DNA from: Theobroma cacao
Lineage: Eukaryota > Streptophyta > Magnoliopsida > Malvales > Malvaceae
Direction of reading: 5' to 3'
DNA: 64,000 bases
Assembly (NCBI RefSeq): GCF_000208745.1
Contig: NC_030855.1
Span: 20,533,587 to 20,597,586 of the forward strand
Shown here: positions 49,490 through 60,023 of the stretch, piece after piece
Position numbering within the stretch: the stretch's first letter is position 1
How the letters are laid out: each line of letters opens with the position of its first letter
The notes under the pieces: model-generated
Seen by the model: only the letters and a program-made list of their open reading frames with translations
What the model was told of the DNA's origin: nothing
The model's database searches: none
Program-made: the position numbers and the translations under genes

Positions 49490-49849
49490 ACTTTTGATGA
49501 TTCGTTGTCAATTTCATTTCCTTATTAACTACACCAACTCCCAAGAGAAAAAAAACCTTGGGATTTTGTTCAACATCAATGTTTTTGATGGGCTTGAAAA
49601 AGAATTTCAGGTAGAAAATACCCCCTTTGTTTAAAAAAAAAACAATTCCTAATTTGCTAGCAAGAGTTACAAAAGGGACACATGAGATGACTAAAATATG
49701 TGTAGAACTTAGGCCAGGTAGCTTCTAAAATTTGTTCTTGATGATGGCCCTTGTTAGATTTATCTGCATACGCGAATTTGATTCCAAAGGGATCCTTAAA
49801 GAAATTCATGCATGTAAAAACCAAACATTTGGTCATTGAGTTATACTGT

Positions 49850-50692
49850 GATCAATTCAAAGACCCAACATTGCTGTTTTAAATAGCAGGAGAAAAACTG
49901 CAACCCGCATGAAATGTGCAAGCAGCCCTTAATCTTTTCTACATAAATCTTACAGTTGGGTCATCTCCTCCACTTAATTTTACTTATCAAGCTCCATGAT
50001 CATGATATCTTCACTTGCCCTCTCGTCCTCAGTCAGATTTTGAAACTCACTGCATGAGATTCCAGCATGCCATGCGACCTTGCATTTTGCACAGAACAAC
50101 CTCTGACAATTTGGACACTCTGATTCAACCACATGATGCCCTCCATCATCCACAAACATAGCAGAGCAATCCTGGAAAGGGCAGTAAAATTTCTGGGACC
50201 CGAAATCAATGACTGGCAAAGGGCATTTTCCCATCGATCAAACACTTCTCCTGGAACAATTGAGCAACAAAATTGCGGTTCTAAAGTACCTTTACAGTTC
50301 AACTCAGGGCATTTAATCACTAATATATTTTCTTGTATGTTTACGGCTACAAAATTGCCGAACAAATGGGTGCAACCGTTGCTTGTAAATATCTCCTCGG
50401 TTGGTTTTACATCCATGCAAATAAGACATAAACGGCCTTGAGTTTGAGAATTCGAAGACTCACCGGTTTCTTTCTCTTTTCCTTTATGGCTACTTTTCCT
50501 AGAGTTGAAATGCTGAAACATCTGCCAGTCTGTCGAGCCAGTTGGCACCCTGGAAGAGATTGCTGAGGACATTAAAACCTCTTGCAACTGTAACTCAAAT
50601 GTATATTTCTCATCTGATAATGGAAACACTTCTTCATCGTCATTAAGAGCTGAGAAATAGAAATCATCTGAGAGAAGATTGCCAGAATCTGC
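49850..50692 (-). pseudogene. RING-between-RING (IBR) E3 ligase-like pseudogene
   Basis: The minus strand encodes an N-terminal region (FELQLQEVLMSSAISSR), then RING1 starting CLICMDVKPTEEIFTSNGCTHLF. About ten residues holding the next Cys pair are then missing before NIQENILVIKCPELNCKG. The IBR-side half follows in another frame (QKFYCPFQDCSAMF, ESECPNCQRLFCAKCKVAWH), a one-base loss after ..CQSLI. After EDIMIMEL it again breaks. The continuation KWRR.PNCKIYVEK and GCLHISCG (about 49870-49970) is in yet another frame with a TGA in place of a zinc Cys. The lost zinc ligands and at least two shifts argue against a working ligase. Arabidopsis has an IBR protein (At3g14250) beside its SBT1.5, so this may be the orthologue in decay. 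Confidence 0.7.
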
Positions 50693-50940
50693 TGTAAACA
50701 AAATTGCAAATAAAAAAATTGTAGAGTTTACATGCTGTAAACTCAAAAAAACTAAAATTTATAAGATAGCAAAAAAATCTAGAATACAATCCGACAATTC
50801 AAAAAATCAAAATCTACAAAACAACATAAAACTCAACAAAGCACTTGACTTTTTCTTGTATATTTTTTCCAAATTTCCTGAATTAAAAAAAAAAAAAAGC
50901 CAAAAAATAAAACCTTCATAAAAAATCTAATTTCCAATTT

Positions 50941-51168
50941 TCAAACCCTCTTAACTCTTTTAGCCCCAGGTTTCCTTCCAGTGCTAATCACAGATGATTG
51001 GTTGTTGACAGCAATAGGAGGTTTCTTATTCTCTTTGCTCATACTTTTAAGCAGGTACCTAGGAGTCTGAGTCTTGTTCCTCTCCACGGAACAAGCAGCA
51101 GTCACTGACTTCCTCAAGCTCTCGAGCTTCTTCAAGGCTCTTTTCTTTGAAGATTCAACTGTAGAGAC
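50941..51168 (-). CDS. Exon-like basic frame, unrecognised
   Basis: On the minus strand an acceptor (tttttag at about 51169) opens a frame VSTVESSKKRALKKLE, then ERNKTQTPRYLLKS, and ends GAKRVKRV at a stop at 50941. It is Lys/Arg/Ser-rich and coding-like. An upstream ORF at 51239-51463 may be another exon but has no clear link. I do not recognise a family. It may be the last exon of a gene whose other exons were disrupted by the hAT remnant just to the right. Confidence 0.3.
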   Translation of the reverse strand, partial: VSTVESSKKRALKKLESLRKSVTAACSVERNKTQTPRYLLKSMSKENKKPPIAVNNQSSVISTGRKPGAKRVKRV

Positions 51169-51504
51169 CTAAAAAATAACGCTGTCGTTAACTAATGTTT
51201 TTTTATATGGTTAAACAAAGTTTAAAAAAAAACCTAATCTAAGAGACACAAGGCAAACTCATATGAACGGGGCAGGGAAAGGTGGACAGTTTTGCCCAGT
51301 CTTTTGGGTTGGATTGGACTAATGTTAGTGTACATCGGGGAGATGCAGTTCTTTTGACAATGAAAATCGATTTTAATTCCCATGCATTTTCTTCCATTGG
51401 AAGATTAAATGAAGTTGCTTTTCCTAAGAAAGAAGGCATAGATTGAAATTGTGATGGGATCAATCAAGAGGCCTAGATTCTTACCACCATGAATATGTGC
51501 TGAG

Positions 51505-52362
51505 GGTTGGAGGCGGGGGAGGGGGCTAGTGTGGCTCCACCTTCCAATAATTTTAAATTTTTATAATTTATTTTTATTTTTAAAAATTTTAAAATTTTAT
51601 TTTGATAAAACTTTTAAAATTCTTATAACATACTTTTATGTTTTGAAATTTTATAATTTTATCCTTACAATAACTTTTTTTTTTTTACTTTTGACACATC
51701 TTTAAACTTTCAAAATGATTTCAAATCATGTAATGTTGAAAGTATTTGTAACTTTACAAATAAATATTATCTTGATGACTTTACTAAGTATAATAAAAAA
51801 CATCTAAATTATCAATTGAATCTATTCAAACGTGAACATTCTTCATAATTATGTTTGAAAAATGTATATACACTTTCTGAGTTATGTCAATTATTAAAGA
51901 AGATAAGAATATCAAAAGTTTACTTCTTTGTTGACAAATCGATCTGGCTTATCGTGATTCTTTTAGTTTCCACCACAACATTAGAATGTGCATTTTTTGC
52001 TATGAAAATCATTAAAAACGAGATTCGTAATAGAATGTCAGATGATTTTCTCATAAATTTATTGATCATTCTTATTGAAAAGCAAATCATTCCAGGCTTT
52101 GACATTGATTCAATAATAAATGCTTTTAACTCTATAAAAGGCCGCCGAGCTCAATTGAATATGTCCAATCTTAATATGTAATAGTTGTTAAAAAAATATC
52201 TTTATTTTGTATTTAACATTTAGTTGGAGTTATTTATATAATTCACATAAACTTTTTTCATCTAAGTTATTTTATATTTTTGTCGAACATTGAACTTTTA
52301 ATATGATTGTTTTATAGATATTGTCTTCACCCTTTAAACGTGAAATCTTGACTACGTCACTG
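51505..52362 (+). mobile_element. hAT transposon remnant (dimerisation domain kept)
   Basis: The frame 51855-52181 ends with the C-terminal hAT dimerisation region: LLVSTTTLECAFFAMKIIK, RNRMSDDFL, DIDSIINAFNSIKGRRAQL. This is typical of plant TTF-type zinc finger/hAT transposases. The right end reads '...cttgactacgtcactg' (inverted CAGTGACGTAG) and the left end is the G-rich GGAGGCGGGGGAGGG. Both match, in inverted order, the ends of the MITE at 17088-17288. Most of the transposase is gone, so the element is an internal-deletion relic. No clear 8-bp target duplication was found. Confidence 0.75.
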
Positions 52363-52650
52363 ATTATGGTGATTAGTCACCCATTCATATTCTTTTGATA
52401 ATATCATTTTTTTTTTTGAAAAGTGATTTTTATTGATTTGAAAACCAAAACACCATTTTGAGTCTTAAATTTTAATTTTGAAAGACTCGTCATGGCATTA
52501 AAGTTGTATAATTTCTAGTAGAGGTCTGCTACTCAAAAGGAAAGGTCGCGTTATAAAATAGAGAACCTAAAAACCCTAATCAACACAATACAGAGCATTG
52601 TGCTCAAAATTGAAGTAAATAGCAACCTACAAAAAAACAAACTTTGCCGC

Positions 52651-52798
52651 AAAAACAAAAGCAAAGACTACAAGTAGAAAGCAACCCAAGCTAGACAGCA
52701 TAAGAAATAGGAATCCAAAAAAGCAAAAACAAAAGCAAAGACTACAAGTAGAAAGCAACCCAAGCTAGACAGCATAAGAAATAGGAATCCAAAAAAGC
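52651..52798. repeat. Perfect 74-bp tandem duplication
   Basis: 52651-52724 and 52725-52798 are identical base for base, inside the 3' region of the LINE. Confidence 0.95.
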
Positions 52799-53589
52799 AT
52801 GCAGAAAAGACCAAGGCGCCAAGCTACCCCTTCAAAAGAGTTCAGATATGCAAAACTCACAACATCAACCAAAGAAATGCGGCAATGAAAGAAAGGAAGG
52901 GAAACATCTCAGAACAATCCGCCAATTCTACCCTTCTGCTTAACCAGGAAAATAAGAAGGAACAAGAGCCAAGAATGAAAATCCGCAAGGGACCTAAAGC
53001 CAAAAAGAGGAACAAGAAAAAGAAAAGCAACACCAGCATCCTCACAACCATTGACGTGCTTCATAAAATCTACAAGCATTTCCTCAATTGAAGCAAATAG
53101 GCAAGAAGGACCAAACGAGATAGCAAAGGGAACCAGCATTGCAGAACCACAACAATGAGCTCACATCAAAATCAAAGGGAAATGAGACCAGAAGTAGGAA
53201 TCCGAGCCAGCAATCAAGAGCATGAGCCAAACAATGAAGGAGCCATAAACAAAAAATCAAACAAAAGAAGCACTAGCATTCCTCAAATCGGCGAACAATC
53301 ATGATAGTAATCATAAACAAAGTGTAGCAAAAAAGACATCATGACTAGCCAAAGGGCCAACTGAGAGGCAAAAAGCACAGCAATTAGCACGAGAATTAGA
53401 CACCCTTAAGGACCCAAAACCACCGAAAGACAATCAAACCAACCATCAGTAAGAAGACATTGTTCAAGCTCATCCTGGTTAGATACCTAAAGATGGGAGA
53501 ACTGAAAAGAAACCTGCAATAGAAGCAATCATCAATTGACCTTCCAAAAAGGGAAGGTTAAAAGTGAGTCAATTGTTTGTGAACTCACT

Positions 53590-54375
53590 TTTCCCTTATT
53601 GCGAATTTTCTCTTTTTACATCCTTTTTTCCTCCTTGTTCCTTTTCTTTTTTCTTCTTTTTCCTTTTCTTTTTTCTTTTTCAATTTTCCATCACTTTCTT
53701 TTTGTTTTTTTCTTTTTTTTTTATCTCAACTTATTTTTCCTATTATGTTTAGACCTAGGACTTTTCCAAAAAATGAGTTGACACTACCCACCCCGCCAAA
53801 CATTTGTGGCTCCCTTCCCTACCAAGGACAATGCTGCCTCAATAGATCACATTCATTGTAGCAGCCAATCGATTTGTTCGATAAGAAGAACAAAACCAGT
53901 CACTAATTCAGATAATTCGAGAAGCAATCACCCTTCATCCCCCTCCCTCCCCTCACCCCAACTCGCCCTAAACCCTTAACAAAGCAACTCTAACTAATTA
54001 GCCCTTATCTTGAAGAAAAAGCAAGATAGATTAAAGAGAACATGACTCCCTAGAAAATATTCCTCCCAAAAATCCACAAGAGATAGATGTCTTACTCTCT
54101 CAACCCCTCCCGACTCTTACACTCAACTCGAATCCCTATCCTCAGAAATCACATCCACTAAAACACAGCAACCCCCTAATAACCAGAAACCATCATGGAG
54201 AGCATGTAAGGGTTCAAACACCCTTACAATTAAAAATAAAGGCTTCTTTTCATTTCTTTCTCTCTTTTTTTCCCTTTTCTCATCCCATTTTTCCATATTC
54301 ACTTGTCTTCTTTTTTTCCTCTTTCCTTTTCTTATTTTCTCTTTCTCTCTTTTTTTTTTCATTTTTCCTTATACT
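53590..54375. repeat. Two long polypyrimidine tracts
   Basis: Plus-strand T/C-rich tracts at about 53590-53735 and 54240-54370, that is purine-rich in the LINE's own orientation. They create apparent Phe- or Lys-rich open frames that are not genes. Confidence 0.7.
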
Positions 54376-55769
54376 TACCAATAATCCAACAGTAATGAGG
54401 CACTGTCAACTCTCGATAATGGACTTGCTGCAAAACAGACATACAATAGAAACTAAAAGATGTTAGTAGCTAAGAAAACACAAAAGTGGGCTTACCCGAT
54501 CACCTCCTGCCAACAACTTTTGCATCACTGCCCAAGCATCCACAAGTAGTCCATGATCGCTGCATCCTCGATTTGGCAGGTTCATTAGCTATATCATTGG
54601 CTTCTCTAAGGATTTTCATAATACTCCAAACTCTTACCCTTCTCTTAAGCCCTCTAATTTCAACTAGATTTTTCCTTAGTTTTTGTGAGGCTTTTTCTGG
54701 ATCCTATGTTCATATAATAGCATTGCTCGAATCACTCTCAACCACAAGGTCATGTGAGCTTGCCCACTGGGAAGCACCAAAAAGCTTAAAAGCCTCCTTA
54801 ATAGCAAGAATTTCTGCTCTATTAGCATCGTCACCCTCCACTGCTTAGAAAACGTCACTTTGATCGTCCCGACCTTATCTCTTAATACCCCTCCAATAGC
54901 TGCCAGCCTTAAGTCCACTCGGGCAGCCCCATCAGTCTTGAATTTTAAACTTCCACTCATCGGGGGCCTTCACTCAACCTGTCATGCCTTTGTCCTGCCT
55001 TTGGGCATAGTTCTTGTTACTAGATTGCTTCGTAAAACACCCTTAAAATGATTGTACTTTAGTGGCCATTTGGCTCGAGCCCATCATGCCACTCTAGTTT
55101 TGACCAAGTTCAAGCATTGTTCCTCGTTCCACACCTTACCTTGGAAAATAATCTCGTTTCTCATCAAACAAACAGTCCAAATCATGGCCAAGAATGCAAG
55201 TCTCCAGACTTTTTTGTCACTTGCTCTAAAAAGACCATTCCAATCGAGAAAGAAGTCGGTGAGCTTTGATAACCCCGCCCATTGGACTCCCTAGTGACTC
55301 CCCAACCCTATCCAAATCTTCCAACTTTCAAGACATTCAAAAAAAAGATGATCAACGGTCTCTAGTTTCTCTCCGCATAAGATACAAAAGGCAGGCTCGG
55401 TTCTCGAGAGGCCCATCTCCATTAACTTGGCTTGGACCGCTGCCTAGCCTCTCAAAACTCTCTAACAAAACACCTCAAACTTTCAAAAGGGCAACTCCCT
55501 TCCAAACCATCCTCCAATACTCACTAGCAATCCTGAGCCTTTTCATGATTGTTTTGCAAAAGGAGTTTATCATGTACTACCCACTAGGAGCTTACCGTGT
55601 ACCCGTCATCCACAAAGTGATTGTCAATGAGCCCATTCAACTCCTCCCATTGTTCAATCTCCCAACCAAAGAAAGGTCTCCTCCCAACCGTTAAAGAGAT
55701 AATGAGAACTATAACAAGTATCCTATGAACAAAATCATTTGCTTCATAATTGTATCTTGCTATCATTTA

Positions 55770-56895
55770 TTAATTTATCTCTATTTTGTACAAATTAAGA
55801 AAATGGAGAAAGAATACTTAACAAAATCCATTAATTTTTCTTAAGATAATAAAATTAAAAAATAACATATAATCTCTTATAGCCTAAACAACTGAAAGAT
55901 AATTGAACAATTTTTTAAGAGATGATTTGGATTAAGAAAAATCAATCAAGAATCAAAAAAAATATATGCAAGAGTAATGACTATAGAAGAATATATTCAG
56001 TGTTAGTAAATTTTCCAAATCCTAACCATTCCCCCTTCTATTGAACTCGTAAATTTTTTCAATATTATTTTTGTCCATATTAGTATATAAAAATTTCATC
56101 ATAAATTACTTTAATTTTCGCATAAAATACATATTCTTACTTGGCAATCATTGATTTTAAGATTAATGTTTAATTATATTAAGAAAATTAAAATCCATGA
56201 GTGGGAATCGAATTGATTGAAATGGCACCTTCGAGACAATGACAATTGACAAGCCACAATTGACAATCGAAAGTGATGAGTCCTAAACCACAGAGGAAAA
56301 TGCCAAGATAGCATCGTCCATATTCCATATCCATTTCATTAGGCAGGAATAGGATCTCAAAACACTCCAAAATCCATGAGACTTACTTCCCTTGTGGACA
56401 TCTTGTGCCAAAATCAAAGTATATTGACAATGAAAAAAGGCAAAATATCTAGTAGGATATATAGCCCCATCAAAACTTTAATGTTAATGCTGCATCCAAC
56501 AAAGGCACACCGGCCATTACCGGCTTTTATTGTTGTAGACAAAAAGAGGACAGTGATGGGCAAGAATGAGCAGTGATACCTATCTTACAAATTTTGAACC
56601 CAAAATATATAATGCCTTGCCTTCGATTTATATTTATCCCTTGTTGTCAATAACGATACGTCACAAAAATATACCAGCTACTCGCTTTTTCCTTTGACTT
56701 TACATCATTAATCGATTATCTTCTAATTCCTCATCTCACAATTTGAACAAGAAAAAAAAAAGGGAATAAAAGTTGTATATATGATATGAATATTTTTCTT
56801 CTCTTTTATAGAAAAGAAATCTCGATCCTAACTATAATCAAACACACCCCTCTGCTGAATTAGTTATGGCTTTATATATATATATGAACTTAGAG
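55770..56895. other. Intergenic DNA right of the LINE
   Basis: AT-rich and without an identified gene. The right end would hold the 3' UTR of the FLZ gene, and a (TA)n run lies near 56873-56884. Confidence 0.45.
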
Positions 56896-56900
56896 AATTA

Positions 56901-57600
56901 TTATGAGACTATTGCCCAATGCTTTCGGATTTGATGAGGTGTTTTATTTCTCCGGCGGAGATCCTCTAGAAGGACGCTTGTCTCACGCCGGCCGGAGGAG
57001 CTACAGTGCCTATAAGATGCCATCATTTGTTTTGTAGATACTTCGAGTTCCTTCATTTCATCCAAAACAATTTGCCTGTCCCTGCACTCTATGCTGCAAT
57101 AGCCTTGGTCACCCCTGCAAAATCACATAAATTCCATCAGAATTTATCATACAAAAATAATAAATTTACACTTTGCTTAAACAGCCAGAATTTAACCATA
57201 TACCATGATCTGAATCCTTCCTTTACATGTTATAAACGCCCCAAAAGAATTTTTCTATAGTAAAAGTATACAATTATTGTATGAAATTTGTTTACCTGTA
57301 CATGTAAACTTCTTTATCTAGGCTTAAGTTCTTGTTGCATAGATGACATGATTTGAGAAAGCAAGATTGGTCAGCCGGCGACCCACCGTCGGGATGGCCA
57401 TGATGCTTTTTAGAGGTGGGAGGCCTGAATTTCAATGCAGATTTAACAACAACATTAGATTTTCCCTGTGAAATTTGTGTAAGGATTCTCAACCCAACAA
57501 CAACCGGTGAGCTCTTGGTAGAGCTTGCATATGTAGGCTTGTTCTTGCCCTCCTCACTCTCTCCTTCCAGCTTGAAGGGGCTCCTAAGTTTCAGAGCCAT
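56901..57600 (-). CDS. FCS-like zinc finger (FLZ, DUF581) protein
   Basis: Two exons, 57296-57600 and 56901-57114, with a GT/AG intron and a product of 172 residues. The FLZ domain lies at about 80-124 and is split by the intron. FLKSCHLCNKNLSLDKEVYMYR is in exon 1 and GDQGYCSIECRDRQIVLDEMKE in exon 2. The four zinc ligands are Cys85, Cys88, Cys108 and Cys112. FLZ proteins are plant-specific adaptors that bind the kinase subunits of SnRK1, linking them to energy and stress signalling. The N-terminal part (LKLRSPFKLE, VGLRIL) is also typical of the family. The Arabidopsis RAP2.12 region also contains FLZ genes, which fits a conserved block. Confidence 0.9.
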
Positions 57601-58400
57601 TGCTGTTTACAGAACAATGAGCGGAGGACTAAGAAGAGAGACAAAGATGAGAGTAAAAAAATTGATGAGAATTGAGAGAGATTTCGGAAGTGAAGGAGTG
57701 ATGGATATTTAATAGCAGCTCTTTGACCCTAGGAGATAAATAAAATAATGTGTATGGTGAAGTAGTGTAGGGACATGTTTAATTTGTTTTATCTTTTGGT
57801 AATATACACGTGAGAATATACTGTTTACCTCCTTCGACCTTTTGCTTTTTTAAACCAAAGTGACCATTAACAGAGAAATTGAAAGCCTTTTTCAGTCTTA
57901 ATTTGGCCCACCAAGAAGAGACCTTTTGGACCTCTTTTACTTTTTGAACCTTTCACTTTTGCCAAACATGGGAAACGTGTTCAATTAAATAATATACACT
58001 TCCTTTCTGTTTCTTTGTTTATTTTAGTAGTTAATCTTTTTTTTTGGGTCATGTGATCATCTTTAATAATACATAGCCTCCCATCCTCTCCGCATGGAGA
58101 AATTATTATTGTTATTTTTTTTACTTAGAAATATGCCACGTGTCATTCACCTTTTCTTAACCACGCGAAAATGAAGATTAGCAACCTCTAATTAAATTAT
58201 TAAGATTTAATCAACAATGCTTAAGGCTTAAACAGTATGCTAATCCAAGTGGCATCCTGCTGTCCAACACTCTTGCATAAATTTGCTTAACCTAACAAAA
58301 ACGTGTTTCTTGTTGCCCTGAATATATATGCTCCTCCTGCTATATTTTATTGCATGGCTCGTTTGTCAAAGTTAAAACTCAATCACGGATGCTGGATTAG
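57601..58400. other. Upstream DNA of the FLZ gene
   Basis: Promoter and intergenic DNA, with no gene. A GCCACGTGTC word near 58135-58144 is a G-box-like site about 540 bp upstream of the ATG. Confidence 0.4.
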
Positions 58401-58401
58401 G

Positions 58402-60023
58402 TAGGGATGGTAGTGGGTATCGATATCTATGAGTATCTCTGCCCCAGATATATAAAATTAAAATATCTTATAATTGAGTTTAGATAATAATTTTATTATT
58501 CGTATCAAATTCGGATAGAGTTTGGGTATCATCTTTTAGGTAGATTTGATAATTTTGAACACGACACGAGAAAATACGGGTTAAACAGATTTTGAGTTTA
58601 GTGTTAACGTGTTTCGTGTCTAATCGTGTCAGACACGTTAAGATACGAAAATTTTTGTGTCTTAACATGTCTGATACGACAAACACGTTTACTTAATCGT
58701 GTTATCGTGTTTAATCGTGTTATCGTATTTAAACGTGTATATGTGACATATTTATTAACCTATTAAAAATTAATAGTTAAAAACTATTTTAATCTTATAT
58801 AAATAATTTTAAATAATTATTTTAATAAGTTTTTTAAATTTTATAAAAGGTATAATGTAATTATATATATTCAATCATAATTTTTAACTTTTAGTGATTA
58901 TTTGATGTTATTATTATTTTTTTATTATAATTATTTTTATAATTATAGATTTTAAATTTAAATAATAAAATTATATTTAATTGTAAATATTTTTATTTAA
59001 TCGTGTTAAACGTGTTATTAATCGTGTCGTGTCATATATTAACACGTTTAATAAACGTGTTAATCATGTCGTATCTTGTTACACGTGTATTAAACGTGTA
59101 CGTGTTTCAAATTTAAGATACGAATGTTAAACGTGTCATGTTTGTGTTTAGCCTTAACGTGTTTCGTGTCTAATCGTATCTGACACGTTTACGACATGTT
59201 AATACGAATTGTCAGGTCTACCTTTAGGTACTCGATATCCAAACTCGATTATATTTTTTTTAATTTCATGTAATTTAAGATAAATTTATATTATTAATTA
59301 AACTATGATTATTAATTAACTTGTAATATCTTTTAATACATATATTTTATATATTATGTTAAATTATAAAAATATAATTATTATTATATATATACTTTTA
59401 GTATATATACTTTAAATATAAACATATTTTCTTTTTATTTTGTGTTATCTTTATAAAAATTATAACTTATAAGATTATTATTTATAATATATACTTTTGT
59501 GTATATAAACTTATAAAATATATACCTAAAAAGAAATTATGAAATTAAAATAATTTTGGAACCTAGTTATTTTTTTTAATTTCATGGACAAACCCATATA
59601 GTTAATTAAACTTGTAATGTTTAAGTTGTTGTTTGAATATTTGTTTTTAATTATTTAAGTTGATATTTGATATATTTATTTTTTATTATTTAAATTTAAA
59701 TTTTATTATTTGTGTGCTTTTATTAATTTAAGTATTGGTGAATTATATGAAGTATGGATGGAAATATTATTGTATATAGATACGAGGTACGAATTCGGGT
59801 TCGAATAATTGGGTATCTATGAAAGTATTTTTATAATTTTTTTAATATAATTGAGATTTTAAACCGGCTCTGATAATTATCAGATAGTGAGTATGTATTA
59901 GGGTTCGAGTTAGGATAGTAAATTTAAAAAATATTCGGGTAATTATAGAGTTTGGGTACTTTATTTTTTAATCGGGTTCGGGTTCTTCAAAATTAGCGAA
60001 TACCTTAGCCGTTAACATCCCTA
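58402..60023. mobile_element. Outer inverted-repeat element
   Basis: The left end is TAGGGATGGTAGTGGG and the right end, inverted, is TAGGGATGTTAACGG. Inside each end are repeated 'gggtatc' and 'gggttcggg' words. No transposase is visible. The flanks GGATTAGG and GAATTAAGG are similar but not a clean target duplication. It contains another element at 58541-59220. Confidence 0.55.
58541..59220. mobile_element. Inner fold-back element, 680 bp, nested
   Basis: The terminal inverted repeats are TAGATTTGATAATT on the left and TAGACCTGACAATT (inverted right end). The flanks CTTTTAGG (58533-58540) and CCTTTAGG (59221-59228) make an 8-bp target duplication with one mismatch. Inside, words such as 'aacgtgtt', 'aatcgtgt' and 'acacgttt' recur dozens of times in both orientations, so the element can fold on itself. 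There is no coding capacity. It is probably a non-autonomous hAT-like DNA transposon. Confidence 0.7.

Larger units (their letters stand above)
52407..55766 (-). mobile_element. LINE retrotransposon, 5'-truncated
   Basis: Read on the minus strand from the right, EIEQWEELNGLI (about 55640) is the linker after the reverse transcriptase. CILCGEKLETVDHLFFECLE then VWRLAFLAMIWTVCLMRNEIIFQ (about 55145-55400) is the zf-RVT domain. LKFKTDGAARV, IGGVLRDKVGTI and ILREANDIANE (about 54570-54950) form the RNase H-like end, with a stop near 54500. A long T-rich 3' region follows, closing with AATAAAAATCACTTTTC and A(11) at 52407-52436. Several shifts and stops are present. The plus-strand frames at 54486-55694 are antisense shadows. 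A 3' UTR of about 2 kb is unusually long and may include other insertions. Confidence 0.8.

Noticed and set aside
52857..53139. Hydrophobic minus-strand frames that look like membrane proteins.
   Set aside because: They fall in the T-rich 3' region of the LINE and overlap in different frames.
53536..54362. Phe-rich plus-strand and Lys/Arg-rich minus-strand frames.
   Set aside because: Products of polypyrimidine/polypurine tracts within the LINE.
54486..55694. Chain of plus-strand frames of 60-140 codons.
   Set aside because: They are antisense to clear zf-RVT and RNase H-like coding of a LINE on the minus strand.
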